Notes: a model not told the origin generated them from the sequence alone. 64,000 bases of DNA from Alentia gelatinosa (GCA_950022655.1 OX465580.1:44266028-44330027); one strand, 5' to 3'. Shown: positions 1-13,010, counted from the first letter of the stretch. Made by a program: numbers and translations.

Positions 1-1836
1 CACGATGGGACAAATGGACCTGAGACTTGTGTACTTCACACCTTTGCACCAATCGGCTACTATTTCGAGCTGGGTAAAAAGTTTCACAGATTGGGGGGTC
101 CTACAGTCTCAGGGTAACATGGCGTATTCAATTCACATGGGAAGACTTAACAGGTACATGGTCTCACCCCTACACCCCTACAGAGGGTACACATGGAACA
201 CAGGGTACACAGTCGCCGACTCAGGGTACTTCCCCATGTGAATAGGTGTTATTTGAGACCACTGAGACTCACCGATTGGGGGAGAACATGTGAAGTACAT
301 TTGTCTCACCAAAATGTCCCTATAAATTTTAAACCTGTTTAAATTCAAAATCTGATGAGATTCGGTTCCTTGTTAGGGGTGATTGTCGCTGACAACTGCA
401 AGAGAAAAAATTTGTCTCAGCAAAATGAAAGCCTGTTATTCACACGAGGAGATTGTGTTCGAGTACCGAATCTCAACAGGATTTGTCTCAGACAAACGGC
501 CTGTGAGGTACGTGAATCCCACCGTGTGAATCCCATTTTACCAGTCAGACCATTACACATGGACTGTGTCTCCACTTATACGGATACTATTTGGTCTGTC
601 ACATTAGCCCCCCACCGTATGTATAATGTCTTGAAATAGTCCCAGCTCAAAATAGGCGTCCTTTAATTGTTTTTGAATTATAAAAAACCCATTGTGGAAT
701 AATGTGCAGACACGTATACAATTAATAGGCAGTGTTGGTCGGAGTAATTTTTTCAACGATAGAGCGACTGATTCCTGCTATAGGCTAGTGACTGGAGAGC
801 CATCTATCACCCAATGGGAAGGGTGTTGGGACCTTTTGGCACTGGCCTAGCAGTGGGCCAAGAGAACCCACGGAATGTTCGTTCCCTTAAGACGATAGAA
901 GCCATATGTTATATAATTGCATATATTGCAGTTTATTTATGCTGTTAAGGCTTCAGCTTTCGCCGGTATGAGTGCCCTTACAGTATGACGGCACATCCAT
1001 ATATAATCTGTAAATACCAAAATATACAGATATATACTCGACATATCATCATGATACAAAGGAGAAAAAATGAAAGCATCATAGCCATTATAGTCCCAGT
1101 TAGCTACAGTCTCATAAGTCTCTGGTTTCAAGTGATCATGCCTAGATTATTAAACTGCCAGTGCTTGTTTTAGATGCAATGTCGAAATTCTTAGGCGACC
1201 CAACGTAATGTCTGTGCAGTTCAATTTTTATATGATTGACAATACAATTCTTATATATTGTGTCCGGCTTGTTGTATTTGTCCTTTCATATTCTAGGCTG
1301 ATAATCAGTGTTGTGTTTCCATCATACTAAGTCCCTAAATACCGAAAACCAGGCACTTTTGCCTACACTTTAAATTCCATGTGGCGTATGTGTTTAAAGA
1401 ATGTCACCTTCATATCTATATTTTGGTATACAGTAGTGTTAAACTAGATCGTTGTGATACTTCCATTGAAGTGCAAACAGGAAGCTCCAAACACACAAGT
1501 ATCGAAGGTAAATGGCAAAGGTACTTTCCCCAGTTTCCTTAGAAAGTATTAGGTGCATCTTCCAGACATACTCCACCAGTATGGACCTCGTCCAGAGATG
1601 AAAGAGGTACTTTTTTAAAGACTAAATGAACAAATATCATAACAATAAGAAATTTACTAGGCATGAATGTAAGTATCAATACTAGTAACACAATCTCTAA
1701 TCATTAACTCTAAAATTGCATTTCATGTATTTCATCTCATCAGATACATGTATGTCTAACGAAGAAACCAACAGGTTTTGGTCAAAGTCATCATTCTCCA
1801 TGGGTCTGATGCAGAGTTATATGAACAAGGTGACAG
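1..1836. other. Non-coding, degenerate short repeats
   Basis: No gene is recognised. The first 600 bases contain loosely repeated short phrases: TTTGTCTCA followed by AAA-rich sequence occurs near 300, 410 and 482, and CAGGGTAC-like words recur between 110 and 235. Open frames here are short and have no known motif. The rest is AT-rich sequence with no structure I can name. Confidence 0.5.
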
Positions 1837-2040
1837 CTGAGTGTTCAAACGAGTTGAGAACAACGATTTTGAGCAAAATTAATTGCTTTCTGTATTAATT
1901 TCACCCCTGTAAACACTAAAAGAATGGATGATCCACAGGATACAGACCGTGGAGAACGGACTGCAATACTCGTAGGGGAATGGAGAATGAGTTCCCAATG
2001 TTAAGCCTATGGGACAAAACACCAGGGATGAGATAAATTT
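1837..2040 (+). repeat. Dispersed repeat family, copy 1
   Basis: This copy contains GTTCAAACGAGTTGAGAACA near 1843 and GTTAAGCCTATGGGACAAAA near 1999, followed by CCAGGGATGAGATAAA. Close relatives of one or both blocks occur at 36.25 kb and 43.03 kb on the minus strand, and at 42.04 kb and 44.84 kb on the plus strand. I see no coding potential. It could be the tail of a LINE or SINE, or a MITE; the class is unknown. Confidence 0.6.
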
Positions 2041-3857
2041 CAGTTCATGGAGGGTATTAGACGGCAGTACCTCTACATGATTCGGTGTGTGTTGTAGTGA
2101 GATAGCGAATAATAGAGACCCTTCTAGCACTCAGTTAAATGACTTTCAACCGATAAAAAGCAACATCTGAAAGAATAGAAAAGTAGAAACTAAAAACTAT
2201 TCTATCATTGCTACTACAGTATTTAAAGAGTATCCAAACAGTTCATCAGAATTATGGTATATTTTTCTCTCTCTATTTGTATGGTTTACACACCTCACTT
2301 TCCCTTGGGGATTTATTGGTGTGGATACCATTTTCTGAGTGGAAAAATTTAGTTCATCAGAATTAACCATTAGCATTGATATTACTTGACTCACAAGAGA
2401 CGGGAGGCCCATATACCAGAGGCAATAATGTGCTGGTACTTCTAGTGGACGAAGGGTAGCTAACCTATTTGTAAAAGTTTTTAACATTAACGTGGACGGC
2501 ACATACGCACTTCTTATGTTTCTCTCGATGGAGGGTGATGACGTTTTTTAAAGTAGAGATATAGTTCTATTGATTCTAAAGAGATGTTGTTTCTCTTTTT
2601 TCAAAATAAAAAGAGGTAACCTTGTTTTAGGACCTGATAGTGTAAGTACACACTCTTGGGGAACATCCTTGCTGAAGTGAGATTCTCGTGCCCCATGGAT
2701 GTGCTTACGACTCAGCTACCATGGGCACTTAAATAAGACCGGTGGAGCCTTAGATAAGTGTAAAATACAACATGGGAAATGAAGAAGTGGACAGATAAGG
2801 TGCTGCGTTGGAGCCTCTGTAGCTTACCACTGACAATCTTTTACTCTGGTCAAACGATCCCTATACTTTGTCTAATGTTCATTTGACATGGAACATTTTC
2901 AGATCCGACGTACTGGATATAGAAAATAAACTATTTTCGTTTTCATGGAAGAATTTTGTCAGACTATATTGTTCCTGAACTACAAAATTCGCAAATTCAT
3001 TGGGATTTATCACGTTTTCAATAAACACATTAGTAGGGAGCATGGCTTTCCTTTACAATCGGGTAAAATAGAGCGAGGCTGTGTTAATTCACCACAGGAC
3101 TGTGATATAAAAGTATGATATTTAATTTGTCTAGAGGAATTTGCTCTGAAAAGGATAAAGAATATAAATGTATTTGTCATAAATAGTTATCCACTGATTT
3201 AACAGACATTTTGTCTCATTGACCCCTTTATCTTTGTAAACTGCACTCCATATCATTTGTAAACAGATAGACTTATAGTGTTGGGCTTCTTTTCTATTTC
3301 GTGGTTACATCATGTATAGATCTATGTCCTCATATCACAGCACCTGTGATCGTGGGTACCTATAGTGTTATTAGTACAGGTAAATGTATCCATTGCTGGG
3401 TCGCCGACTAAGTACCTAACATAGCCAAAAGGATGCGAGAAAGATCACATTTTTCACACCACTGTCCTCAACAAGACTCGAGTCCCAGGGTAAAGGGGTG
3501 GGGGGAGGTGTCCACCGGGCTCCCGATAGACATCGGTACACAACACTTTTGACCTCGTGATACGAAATCAAAATCGAAAATAGGTTGAAATGTATAGGTT
3601 GATATCTGATCAGACCTTAGGTTTTATATACAGTACCCGAAGTATGACTTCAGAAGAGTGGTGTTTTGAAAGTCAAATCTATTTAAAAAACGTAAAAGAA
3701 CCCCCAAAAAGCTGGGTTTATCATATGTATTTAATAAAAAGATATTAAAAAGAGTTTTAGAACAATTTTTATGATAAAAATTGATAATATAACATTGGAT
3801 TTTCCATATACCAAGGACTTAATGACTAATGGCAAATGAAATATGCTAGAGTGGTGT
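2041..3857. other. Non-coding, AT-rich
   Basis: No gene, RNA or bounded element is seen. The longest open frame, at 2,197-2,502 on the minus strand, has no recognisable motif and no splice context that would support it. Confidence 0.5.
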
Positions 3858-4070
3858 CGGAACTATTGGACAGTACTGTAAATACAACAGAATCAGGCGT
3901 GTATATGACGTATATATGACCGCAACATGGACACTTATATACGCTTATAGGTGAGGCATATAAAGACGGAAAATAGGTCAACACTGTATACGCAAAAGCA
4001 TACCTATATACGCCTGTCGCATTCATATGTAAAGTGGTTAGTTTCGCGCAGTGTACTAGATGCTTGGAAG
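3858..4070 (+). repeat. Left copy of an inverted repeat pair
   Basis: This stretch matches the reverse complement of 6,270-6,490. Shared words, read on this strand, include CAGAATCAGGCGT/A, GCATACCTATATACGCC and TGTAAAGTGGT / TGTAAAATGGT. Both copies are rich in CGTATATA-type words, and divergence is clear. They may be the two long termini of a ~2.6 kb element or two independent copies in opposite orientation. No transposase is visible between them. Confidence 0.65.
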
Positions 4071-6048
4071 CTAGCACTTCCGTTTCCCTGGCATATCCTA
4101 TTGCACGTGCTTGAGAACGGATCTGCTTTTCTGGAGCTGGGATAACTTGTACCATAGTCTCGAAAACAAATCTAGATTGTAAGTAATGCAAGGTGAGGAT
4201 AAGACGTATAGCCGTGGCAGTGAGGGTGAAGTCTAAGGTAGTCTAAAGATGGGTAACCGTGCCACTGGTAGGGGGCTTTGGTCCCGCGCCGTTCCGTATC
4301 GAGTCTGTCATCAGGTCGCCATAAAACAATGAGACGTAGTGACCGACGGCCTGCTCACTAGTACCCGTCCACAAACCTAAACCACCTCCAGTAGCATACA
4401 TGCTTACACACCAAGCAGCATTTAGGGCCCATGGCCAGAGGCAATTGCCTGCAAGTCGAAGGTGACGCACGGAACTTGTATCAGTGGCAAGACGCCGCGA
4501 GAAAATCCCCAGTGATCAATGGCCACGGGTCGGCCGGACGAAATATCGGTCGGGGCTCAGGCATTGCCTAGGCCCTCGAACATAGAAGGGAAATGACCCT
4601 GAGACCAAAGCTGTCAGTGTTGGTACACTCTTCCAATTCAGATCAGGCCTGATGCCAGTCTCAGTACATTGCTGGCTTCCCTATCTTTACAGATGGGAGA
4701 ACATTAAGTTGTTTATAATTTGCGAGTCTGATGGAGAGCATGCACTGAATTCACATATAGAAGTAGGAATAACGCACTACTAAAATAGCTCAGAATCCCA
4801 TTTTCAACCATAGTCCAGTTATCAGTTAGAAATGTCGGAATATAATTCTATCTACCTGGATATCAAATATCAGGCATTTGGGAATATCAAAAATTATCAC
4901 ATGTATATATCTACTTCAGCCACTTTAAAGGAAAAGGGATACATCAAGAAACACATATATTTCTGCGGCACCAAAACGGTCATCCCACAATGGAATGACT
5001 GAATAAGATATTTGTTAAATTGATCTACAGGTCTCCAGAGTTTTAGTTTTAAATGCATCATAATGATATAATTCATAGTTAAATGGAAAAAAGCTAAACA
5101 TACCGTTCTTACACTTCCTCTTGATATTTTGGTTATACAAATCTGATATCATCTGATATCCTGCAACCAGGTAAATTAAGATTAACATAAGACCAGAGAG
5201 ATCAGATTTCCGGTTTGACCCTTCCTTTCGTATTGCCATTGCTTCATTCTGGATTGTGATTGTCTTTGTTATCGTCCCTAAAAGGACCGAGGCACTCAAA
5301 ATGACTGTTTCATTACAAATTTAATTGTTGTTTCAGTTTCTTATAACAAGCAGGAGTTGAGTGACTTTTTGCATAATTAAAACGCAAATTTCAGATCTCT
5401 TTGAAAAATTCGAATCAGAACAAAACCCCACATAAGATGGTTTTGTTAACCCGAACCAGGGACATCGAGTGATTTCAGCATAATTTTACTTCCTGGAACC
5501 TTACTTATGTTAGACTCAATAGAGATATGGGAAAAGGTCTATTGCGAAATCAAGGTGGGTGGCACTCGTTGGTTATTTTTCCAGTTATTGTGGCTTATTT
5601 TGACTGTTCTTAATCATTTTCAAGAATTGTGTTCTTGTAGGCAAGCGTTCTAACCAAGCTTTGCTTTCTGTTGTCCTCTAATGTTCTGATAAAGGCCAGA
5701 CTGGACATCACTCTTGAAATCTAGTGTTTTGGGGAGAGTTAAACACATGAACTAGAATCATCACTTTGACGAATTTTAGTTTCGCATTTGAAGAACATGC
5801 ATGACTGTTTTTCCCCGGGCGACCCCGAAAACGAAATAACTTTCAATCTGTTTGAATATCATTATATCGAAATATATAAACATTAATTTCTTTTGTTACA
5901 TTTTTGTATCAAGAAAAATTAAATCGCTAAAAGAGAGCTTCCCTGGTTGTCATAGAAGTTAGTGATTGCCCTGCTTTACCCAGATCTTGAAGGCGTGGGG
6001 TAAATGCAAATTCACACTGTGCGACGGGGCTGGGGGCACTTGCGGGCG
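4071..6048. other. Spacer between the inverted repeats, no recognised gene
   Basis: Two open frames are worth noting but not calling. At 4,243-4,470 (minus) there is a GC-richer frame of 75 codons with many glycines and tryptophans. At 5,015-5,299 (minus) there is a 94-codon frame with one hydrophobic stretch. Neither has a motif I recognise. The rest is AT-rich. Confidence 0.4.
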
Positions 6049-6075
6049 GTACCTCCAGTCTCAGACTGGAGGTAC
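6049..6075. repeat. Perfect 13-bp hairpin
   Basis: GTACCTCCAGTCT at 6,049-6,061 is followed by one base and then its exact reverse complement at 6,063-6,075. It sits in a locally GC-rich island between 5,990 and 6,130. It may be the centre of an old fold-back element, because the flanks share weak inverted similarity. Confidence 0.8.
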
Positions 6076-6269
6076 TGCGCTTGAAACTGAACGTTCCAAA
6101 TCCGGTACACCCTGTCGCAAGGTACACTCAAATATGTGCGTGAACCAAATTGCTTTCGGCTGGGACCCTTGAGCTTGGATCTTCCTCTGAACCTGCCATC
6201 AATGTGAATTTGTTGTTATGCTACTTGATTCAAGAATTTCATAATTCAATTTTGCGTATCTCACACGTG

Positions 6270-6490
6270 AGTGTGATTTTCCCGGCAGAATACTCTCATA
6301 CACTGCACGCGAACCACCATTTTACATGTATATGTGCCCGGCGTATATAGGTATGCTTTTCCGTATGCAAGGTCTTCCTAATCCCCATGTGTATACGTCT
6401 TATCTGTAGGCGCCTGATTCATATATACGCCTGATTCATATATATGCCTGATTCTATTGTATTTACACCACTATCCAGACAGTATAAATT
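6270..6490 (-). repeat. Right copy of an inverted repeat pair
   Basis: This is the reverse-complement partner of 3,858-4,070. Internally it shows a short tandem repeat of a CCTGATTCATATATACG-type unit, two to three copies at 6,412-6,452, that is only partly present in the partner. Confidence 0.65.
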
Positions 6491-8319
6491 GATTAAATCT
6501 GCACTGACTAGCAAAATGATGAGATGAAACGGTGGCTGGGTAAATAAGATATTTATAAAATATCTTATAAGAGATGTTTTTTGATAAACGACGATTACAA
6601 ATTATTTTTGAAAATATAATACATTGTAAGGGAATAATTGTAAGGGATAAACAAAGGAAAAGAAAAACAAAGTAGGCAAGAAATGTACACTATGAAAGAA
6701 CGGTTGTTATGTCATTGTTGATCTGGTTTAAATAAACACTGTTAAAAAAAACAAATAAAATAAAAATAAAAGACGGAAATTGATTTTTGGTTATGGATGG
6801 GTCGGTTGAATAATAAGTCTGAGTTGTGTGATGAATGAATGGCGGTGAGTGAAGTGGTGAGGACGGAACTGCTTGTTTGTGGTGCGTGCGAGATGAGATG
6901 ATAGGGTGTTAAAAGTTGTGTTGAGTATTTGAAATGCTAGGCGGCAGAAGTGAGCCAGCCTGAGACCACAAGGGCTAAACTGACTTTTTATTCCAAATTT
7001 CCCTCTTATTTCCCTCGAGAAAACCTAACCTATTGCATTTATCTTCTAATTAAATGTGGCAGCCACACATGCTACAATACAGCTAATTTCTCATACATGT
7101 AGCCTGAAATTACGTGACCATTTGATTTTAATTATCGAATTTCCTAAAATACGTAATTGAAACGAGTCTGTCTAGATCTGTTGAAGAAAATGAGAGTCGA
7201 CTCATATGAGCGATAATGGGTGCAAAATGCCAGGGCACCACGCTTTGTCGCTTGAATGGATTGAATCAGGACTGAATTATTGGCATTTTTGGTGGAGGAT
7301 ATTTGGAGATTTAGCCAAGACATTCCCCAGTTGTCCCAACTCTGCCAGTTGATTAAGAGATTCTAGTGGATTTAGCACTTAAAGCGAGCATTCACCCAGA
7401 GACCCGATTTAATCCGAAACAAGCCTGAATACGCGACTTAAGAGATAATGAAAAATCGAATTAGGGTGCAGGAGCATGTTTTTCAGGTAGAGGAGCACCT
7501 CAAATTGTGATTGATTAGATCAGTGCCGGACATGCTGATCCATGTGTGCTCTCAAGAGTCAATCCCCCTAGTTGGAATGAATCGGTACCTCTATATCCTT
7601 TTTTCAAAATAGGTTAAAGATTCATTCCGATTTTTGATGGATGAACATTGTATGCTTGCATCTATCCACCGTCGTACATCCGCGGAATGCAGTATACTTG
7701 TTTTTTTTTTTCAAACCAAGCAGTCGATTTGAATGCTGTATAAAGTAGAGTTTAACAATATAGACATAACATTCACCCTAAAACAGTTTCAATTGCTTTT
7801 TACACCAATTTAATATCGCTGTGTTCTCTTTACCTGGCATTTACATTAAAGGGTTCTGGTTGGCAATTTTGGCATTTTGCACGGCCTAACGATTTTCAGC
7901 AGTAAAAAGCTAGAAATTGTCTAGTGTAAACACGTGGGGACTGCAGATCTTCTGGTTACCTCAAATTATACAATTAGGCACCACCTGATGACTATTGGAC
8001 ACGCTTTGACACTCGCGACTAATTCAAGCAGGCTTGAATTAGTTTTTTACATGGGCGGCGATTCTTTAATTCTGTCGTCAGTGTGATTGCCTTGTTTATA
8101 AAATGCTGCAAGGCTCGATCCTCAGCTCGATTTGGGCTCACTGTATTTCTAAAGAGGAATGTTTTACCTCATATTTTCAGTGAATAATTTCATAGCTTTT
8201 CAGTGAGTATTTCACATTTTACAAGTTTCATGAAAGAATTAGAAAACCAGATACTATGCATGCAAGGCTAAAAGCCGAACCTATGGCTAAGTTACATCTA
8301 TAGATGACATTTTTGTATT
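6491..8319. other. Non-coding, AT-rich
   Basis: No gene is seen. There is a poly(T) run near 7,700 and a short inverted stretch around 8,020-8,045 (ATTCAAGC / GCTTGAAT). No element boundaries could be placed. Confidence 0.5.
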
Positions 8320-8940
8320 GTGGACCAAGAGAGAAGAAACACTAGACAGATGAATCAACAAGATAAACGCACCCATGAACAAATAGAATTCATGGCGGAA
8401 AAAGCAAAACATCAAATCCCTTTCTTGAACACCATCGTCAAAATCTACATCAACTACCAGGAACAATACACGGACCTACCTGTACATCAAACCAACCGTC
8501 GCCAATACATACTCGAACTACGACTCGGCCAGCAACTAAGGGAAGCCTACCGTGCTCACTATTCCTCAGACAGAAACAAATCTGGAACAAACATGAAGAC
8601 TACGAAGAATACTGCAAAAGGAAATAGAGGTTTTGGTATAAAAGGGGTACCCATTGACACTGATACAAGAATGAAAGGACCAATAAGACAGGGAAAAACC
8701 ACTCAATAAAGAGAATTCCGAAAAACCAGGACAAGTCTACGAAGGACGTGGTCTACCTAATTTCACCACCGACAGACAAGATGACAATCGACTTGGAAAG
8801 TTCGTAGAAAAGAACTGGGACCTACTGGGAAAGTCAACAACCAAACAAACAAATACAACAGGGCCTCAATGCAACACAAGCCAGTGAGGGAAGACTACAT
8901 AGCCAAAGAGAAAGGTCAGAAAACACTTTGCTGATCACAC
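8320..8940 (+). pseudogene. Penelope-like reverse transcriptase fragment, frameshifted
   Basis: An open frame of 129 codons starts here, but the recognisable signal moves between frames. One frame reads HQIPFLNTIVKIY, like the region before the final RT motifs in Penelope-like elements. The next frame reads LYIKPTVANTYSNYDSASN, matching the 'Y-x-K-P-T' signature and the tyrosine-rich run after it. A third frame reads FLRQKQIWNKHEDYEEYCK, also usual for this family. Such proteins copy RNA at exposed 3' ends and usually carry a GIY-YIG nuclease, which I do not see here. Several frameshifts and stops make it dead. A DNA phrase near 8,871-8,903 recurs at 10,588-10,620. Family assignment is from remembered motif patterns, not a search. 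Confidence 0.6.
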
Positions 8941-8960
8941 ATCTCCACTTTATGACCTTG

Positions 8961-9400
8961 TACAGTGACCCGATTGAGATCAAAGAGAGCCGCCGGGAGC
9001 CGAGACGGGGTCAGCCACGGGCCGCTGGTGTGGATTCATAGAAAATAATTAAAAGTTTAATAACTTCGGATCCAATTAAGATATCGGGAAACGGGTTTCA
9101 GATTTATAATCGCCTCTGTCTCCCCCACAAATCGGTAAATAAGTAACTTCTAAATCGGACTAGGGGATAGGTAGCATCGATGTTCAAACGGCCTGCTCAG
9201 AATCGGGAACAGTCGCTGAAGTGCATACAGCGACACGATTATGGTCGGGCAGAGTCGGTCATTACCCCAACCCAAGTAATGCCCGACCCGATAACAACCG
9301 GGTCTGTGAAGTGCGTACAGTGACCCGATTCTGACCGACCCGACGGATTCGTTGGGCCAAGGTGTGATCGGGGACAATGGTCGGGTCGCTGTCTTATAGG
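8961..9400. repeat. Degenerate GC-rich repeats with a TACAGTGACCCGATT core
   Basis: TACAGTGACCCGATT occurs exactly at 8,961-8,975 and 9,316-9,330, and a variant lies at 9,226-9,240. Between 9,240 and 9,300 there are inverted words around GTCGGGCA / TGCCCGAC, so part of the region can fold on itself. No coding signal is seen. It is probably a decayed MITE or minisatellite. Confidence 0.6.
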
Positions 9401-9449
9401 CTTTAGAAAGAACATCAAGAAAGATTATTTACCAAGACACTATAAGCAA

Positions 9450-9741
9450 CCTGGGGGCTGTTGAATAAACTACGAACGACAAAAAAGTATCTTAGGATCG
9501 TCCTTGGGGCCATAGTGTTGTATAAAATAATGTGCTGTAAACAGAGTACATTTTGATGAAAAAACTGATCTAAAGTCTTTATAAGGTGTTGTATACAAAT
9601 ACGTTTATTTAGTTAATATCTCCTCTCTTGTCATACAACACTGAATGGCAAAGAATCGTCCAGGATGTCTTTATCGTTGGAGTTATCGTATCGTTCAGAC
9701 CAGCACCAGAAACGAACGAACGTTATTCAACAGCCCCCAGG
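9450..9741. mobile_element. MITE, 292 bp
   Basis: An exact 19-bp terminal inverted repeat, CCTGGGGGCTGTTGAATAA, lies at 9,450-9,468 and in reverse complement at 9,723-9,741. Weaker inverted similarity continues inward for about 85 bp and ends with a shared AGTGTTGTAT. There is no coding capacity. I could not identify a clean target-site duplication, so the superfamily is open. Confidence 0.8.
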
Positions 9742-10210
9742 CTACAATGGAGGAGACAAAGTCACAGTACATGTGATAGACTTCATCTGGGGGGAGTTTA
9801 AAAATGTGGGACTGTCTTAGCCAAGGATCTTAGCCAGATTGTCCAAAAGTGTTTAACAAGTTTGACCTACATCTTACAAATTGTCCTCCTCATACCCAAA
9901 AAGGGTCCTAGATGGGGGACACCTATATAGGTGTCTTAGATAATTCAAATTCCCAAAGAAAAGTTTAACTAGAGGAAATATGTATATTATGGTATGTAAT
10001 ACAAAATATCAGTATTAGAGGGGACATATCTTAAATATTCAGTTAGATTACAAATTATGAAAATAGTTACAACCCCCATTATGTGGCACTACCGGCAGTT
10101 CTTAGGAATTCTCCTCCATAGGGATCCCACAGCTGTCTTACAGCCTGTTTATGTCCAGCCTGGGACCGAATTCAGTCCTAGGAGACTAATTATGCGGGAT
10201 TTTCCTCCCT
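9742..10210. other. Non-coding gap
   Basis: No gene or bounded repeat is recognised. The sequence is ordinary AT-rich DNA. Confidence 0.5.
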
Positions 10211-10660
10211 ATGAGGGACACCATTTGTAAACCGGAAATGTCTTCAGTCCTAAGATATGCCTTATATTGCTGGCGTGATCCTAGGAGGATTCGTATGCTA
10301 GGACCAAAACTAGTTAAACGGTGTCCTGGAATGCAAAGAAGCAAGCAGACTGAGAAACAGGATCGAATTCAATTGGATCCACAAACTATGAACACACGCC
10401 CGTCAGGGCCTCAACACTCTGGACAATTTGTATGGATGACAAACAAATACACTCTAAAAAAATGTCATGCCAAAAAAAGAAACAATTTTGTAATAAAAGC
10501 CTTCTTTATCAGTACAAAAGAAAGTAGGTTGGCACGGCTAAAACTGGCGAGAAACTATATACAACAGGGGCGACCTATTGCGCCTCATTGCAACACAAGC
10601 CAGTGAGGGAAGACTACATAGGCACAAACACCGACTCTATTACACCACAACTGACGAGAC
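10211..10660 (+). pseudogene. Second Penelope-like fragment (tentative)
   Basis: The end of this 131-codon open frame shares a near-identical stretch of about 33 bases (10,588-10,620) with 8,871-8,903, in the same orientation, so both belong to one repeat. In the alternative frame both copies read QHKPVREDY, resembling the basic stretch downstream of RT in Penelope-like proteins. The rest of the frame is lysine- and arginine-rich and I do not recognise it. No active-site motif is visible, and it is certainly not functional as it stands. Confidence 0.4.
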
Positions 10661-12569
10661 CTGAATGAGATTCAAAACCTTTTCAAAAGGAAGGAGACAT
10701 TCACCATCAATGAATATCAAAAATCAATTAACCAAAAATATTGGTAAGAGAAAAATAATTTGTCCTCCAACAAAAAAGGACAAAAGAATTTCAGAGAAAT
10801 TACCAAAGAAATATGATCTTTCTGAGCGCACTTCAAAACACATGAAGCAATTCCCAAATTACAAGGAAGAAGACCCAACAAAAACAAAAGTGTAACACAA
10901 CTCCAATAAACCAAGCAGGATTGATATGCCCAACCCTCAGCTGAGAACACACCTGACAGATACAAAGTGCATATCAAATTAAAATCGGTATTTGTTTCGC
11001 TGTCAAGGGTGCTTGTTTTACGCGATCAAATTCAGACCAACCAGATTGTAGACGAGTATGAAGATAATATACAGGTTGGAATTCTTGATAAGGGTGGACG
11101 TGGCTTCCCTTGGCGACCAGAGGAAAACAATTGCGTTGGAATTCTTTCACCGGAACCGGGTTCCCTCTAGAATACCACACTTCTGTCCAGATCACATAAT
11201 AGCAAGCCCAACCATTTTTCAAGACACCTTTTTACGACTAGTTCACTAGCTTAACAGCCTCAATGTGTCCGTCAGCACCTGGGTCTCTAATTCATCTATG
11301 AACCGCCGTCCATTTTTCTATTTATACGATTTGATTGATTCTATGTTGTTTTTATTACGTGCTATTCATCATGTAACCAGTAGATAGATACATCAAAGGC
11401 GTCCGTCAACCCGGGAGCTGGTTTTCATCGGGGGCCGTATTATTGTATAAGTGAAGACATCAACATTTACATTATACTTCATGATTATGCCGCACTAGTG
11501 CATCTCCATTGTGGACAGGATTGTGGCTCCACCTATGAGGAAATAGCTAGAACCTAGAGCCATAAACAAATGGTGATGCCCCATTCATCCTTTTTGATTT
11601 GCACATATTGATAAACTGACAAATTGCATTATAAAAACAGGCAAAGTGAATAATTAGTTTTGTACATACTTCCCCCTTCCGATAACTTACAGACAAATAC
11701 TAATTGTAATCATTCCTTAAGGGCCATTGCCAATTGTACATAATAATACTTGCTATTCTTTTTGATTCGGATATGAATCCGTTTATTTTGTTTCCGCACT
11801 AGTTTTCTCACCCAAATGACCCAAGGTATTAGATTTTACATGGAGGATTTACACTTAAATACCGATTTCCAGAGTTCTAAGCTATTTATAACAATCGCCA
11901 TATGAATTTCATTCTATACATGCTAGACTGATGAGTATTGGTCGATCCCGAGTGGTTGACGTTGGTACTGCGATTCTCCACCAGATGGCATCGAGGGATA
12001 GAGAGTAGTTCAATCTGCAGAGAAAGCTGCTCGTTTTACTCATGACCTACTCGTACAGCGAAATGATATCAGCGCCTCGGGTTTTTTCTTTGGAATAACA
12101 CCCCACCCCCCATCCCCCACCCGAAAAAAAATATTCGTGTTGTTAATTTCATAGGGAAGACCATCTTGTAAGATAAATTGTGTATGTAATGAAATACTAG
12201 AACCATTCTTGACCATTCCGTTTAACGTCAACTGGTGTTTTTTTGAGATAATGATAAAAAGGACGGTTATCTTAGACTGCTCTGTATAAAGCTATGCCTA
12301 CGATTCCTGTGAATGGAATATAAACTAACCGAATCTATGGACATTTAAAACGATGTCGGTGTCTTGGACATCATACCTGTCGTATTTACTGGCATCGACG
12401 AGTTGAAGCGGATATATTCCAACAGAGGGCTCCACCTACCTTCACCTACCACCTGGTGTGGGGTGGGAGATCACTCACTACTCAGCACACAATGCTCCGC
12501 ATCACCTCTTCTTCTCGAAATGGGACATTTACGCCACTGTAGGATCTGTAGCTGAGTCAAAATCCGCGA
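10661..12569. other. Non-coding
   Basis: No recognised gene. Lysine-rich open frames at 10,665-10,895 follow on from the preceding fragment and are probably its decayed remainder. The segment 11,060-11,190 has overlapping short frames on both strands with no motif. The rest holds no structure I can support. Confidence 0.4.
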
Positions 12570-13010
12570 TACAGCTTGTATAATCTATAAAGATCCAAGT
12601 GCCTCCAGGGACTTTGCACCCCCCCCCCCCCCCCCACCTCCCCTTGGCCCCAGGGCGATTTGCTGCTGAAACCGAAGATATCTTCCCAGGTGTGTTTCAC
12701 CCCTCACTCCCTGCGGCTTCATCCCCTGGATGGGGATTTTCTGATGGACCCCTGCACATATCCCCAGGTAGTCTCAGTATGAGGTGTTAGGTGTGTAACA
12801 TTCCCCCCTCCCTGAAACCGACCCTGGGTATAGCTGGTATAATGTCCAAGTGTTTCCGTGGCTTTGCCCCCGACATCCACCAGCAAGGGCTCTGTTGATG
12901 GACCCCTACTAATTTTTCCAGGTAGTATCAGGTATAAAATTACCCTTCCCTAAAACAAAACCCCCAGTACAACTTGCACAATCTATATTGATATCAGTCC
13001 AATACTTGTA
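12570..13010 (+). repeat. Degenerate direct repeats and a poly(C) tract
   Basis: Paired blocks suggest an old tandem duplication: GATCCAAGTGCCTCC... near 12,592 against GTCCAAGTGTTTCCG... near 12,844; GATGGACCCCT at 12,742 and 12,897; CCAGGTAGT at 12,763 and 12,919; and ...CTTG-ATAATCTATA... at 12,574 and 12,974. A cytosine run lies at about 12,618-12,637. No coding motif is seen. Confidence 0.55.

Noticed and set aside
4243..4470. GC-rich 75-codon minus-strand frame as a host exon
   Set aside because: Glycine- and tryptophan-rich with no motif, and no acceptor or donor in register was found.
5015..5299. 94-codon minus-strand frame with a hydrophobic helix
   Set aside because: One possible membrane segment in AT-rich DNA is weak evidence; a TGTAAGA donor-like word is present but no matching acceptor.
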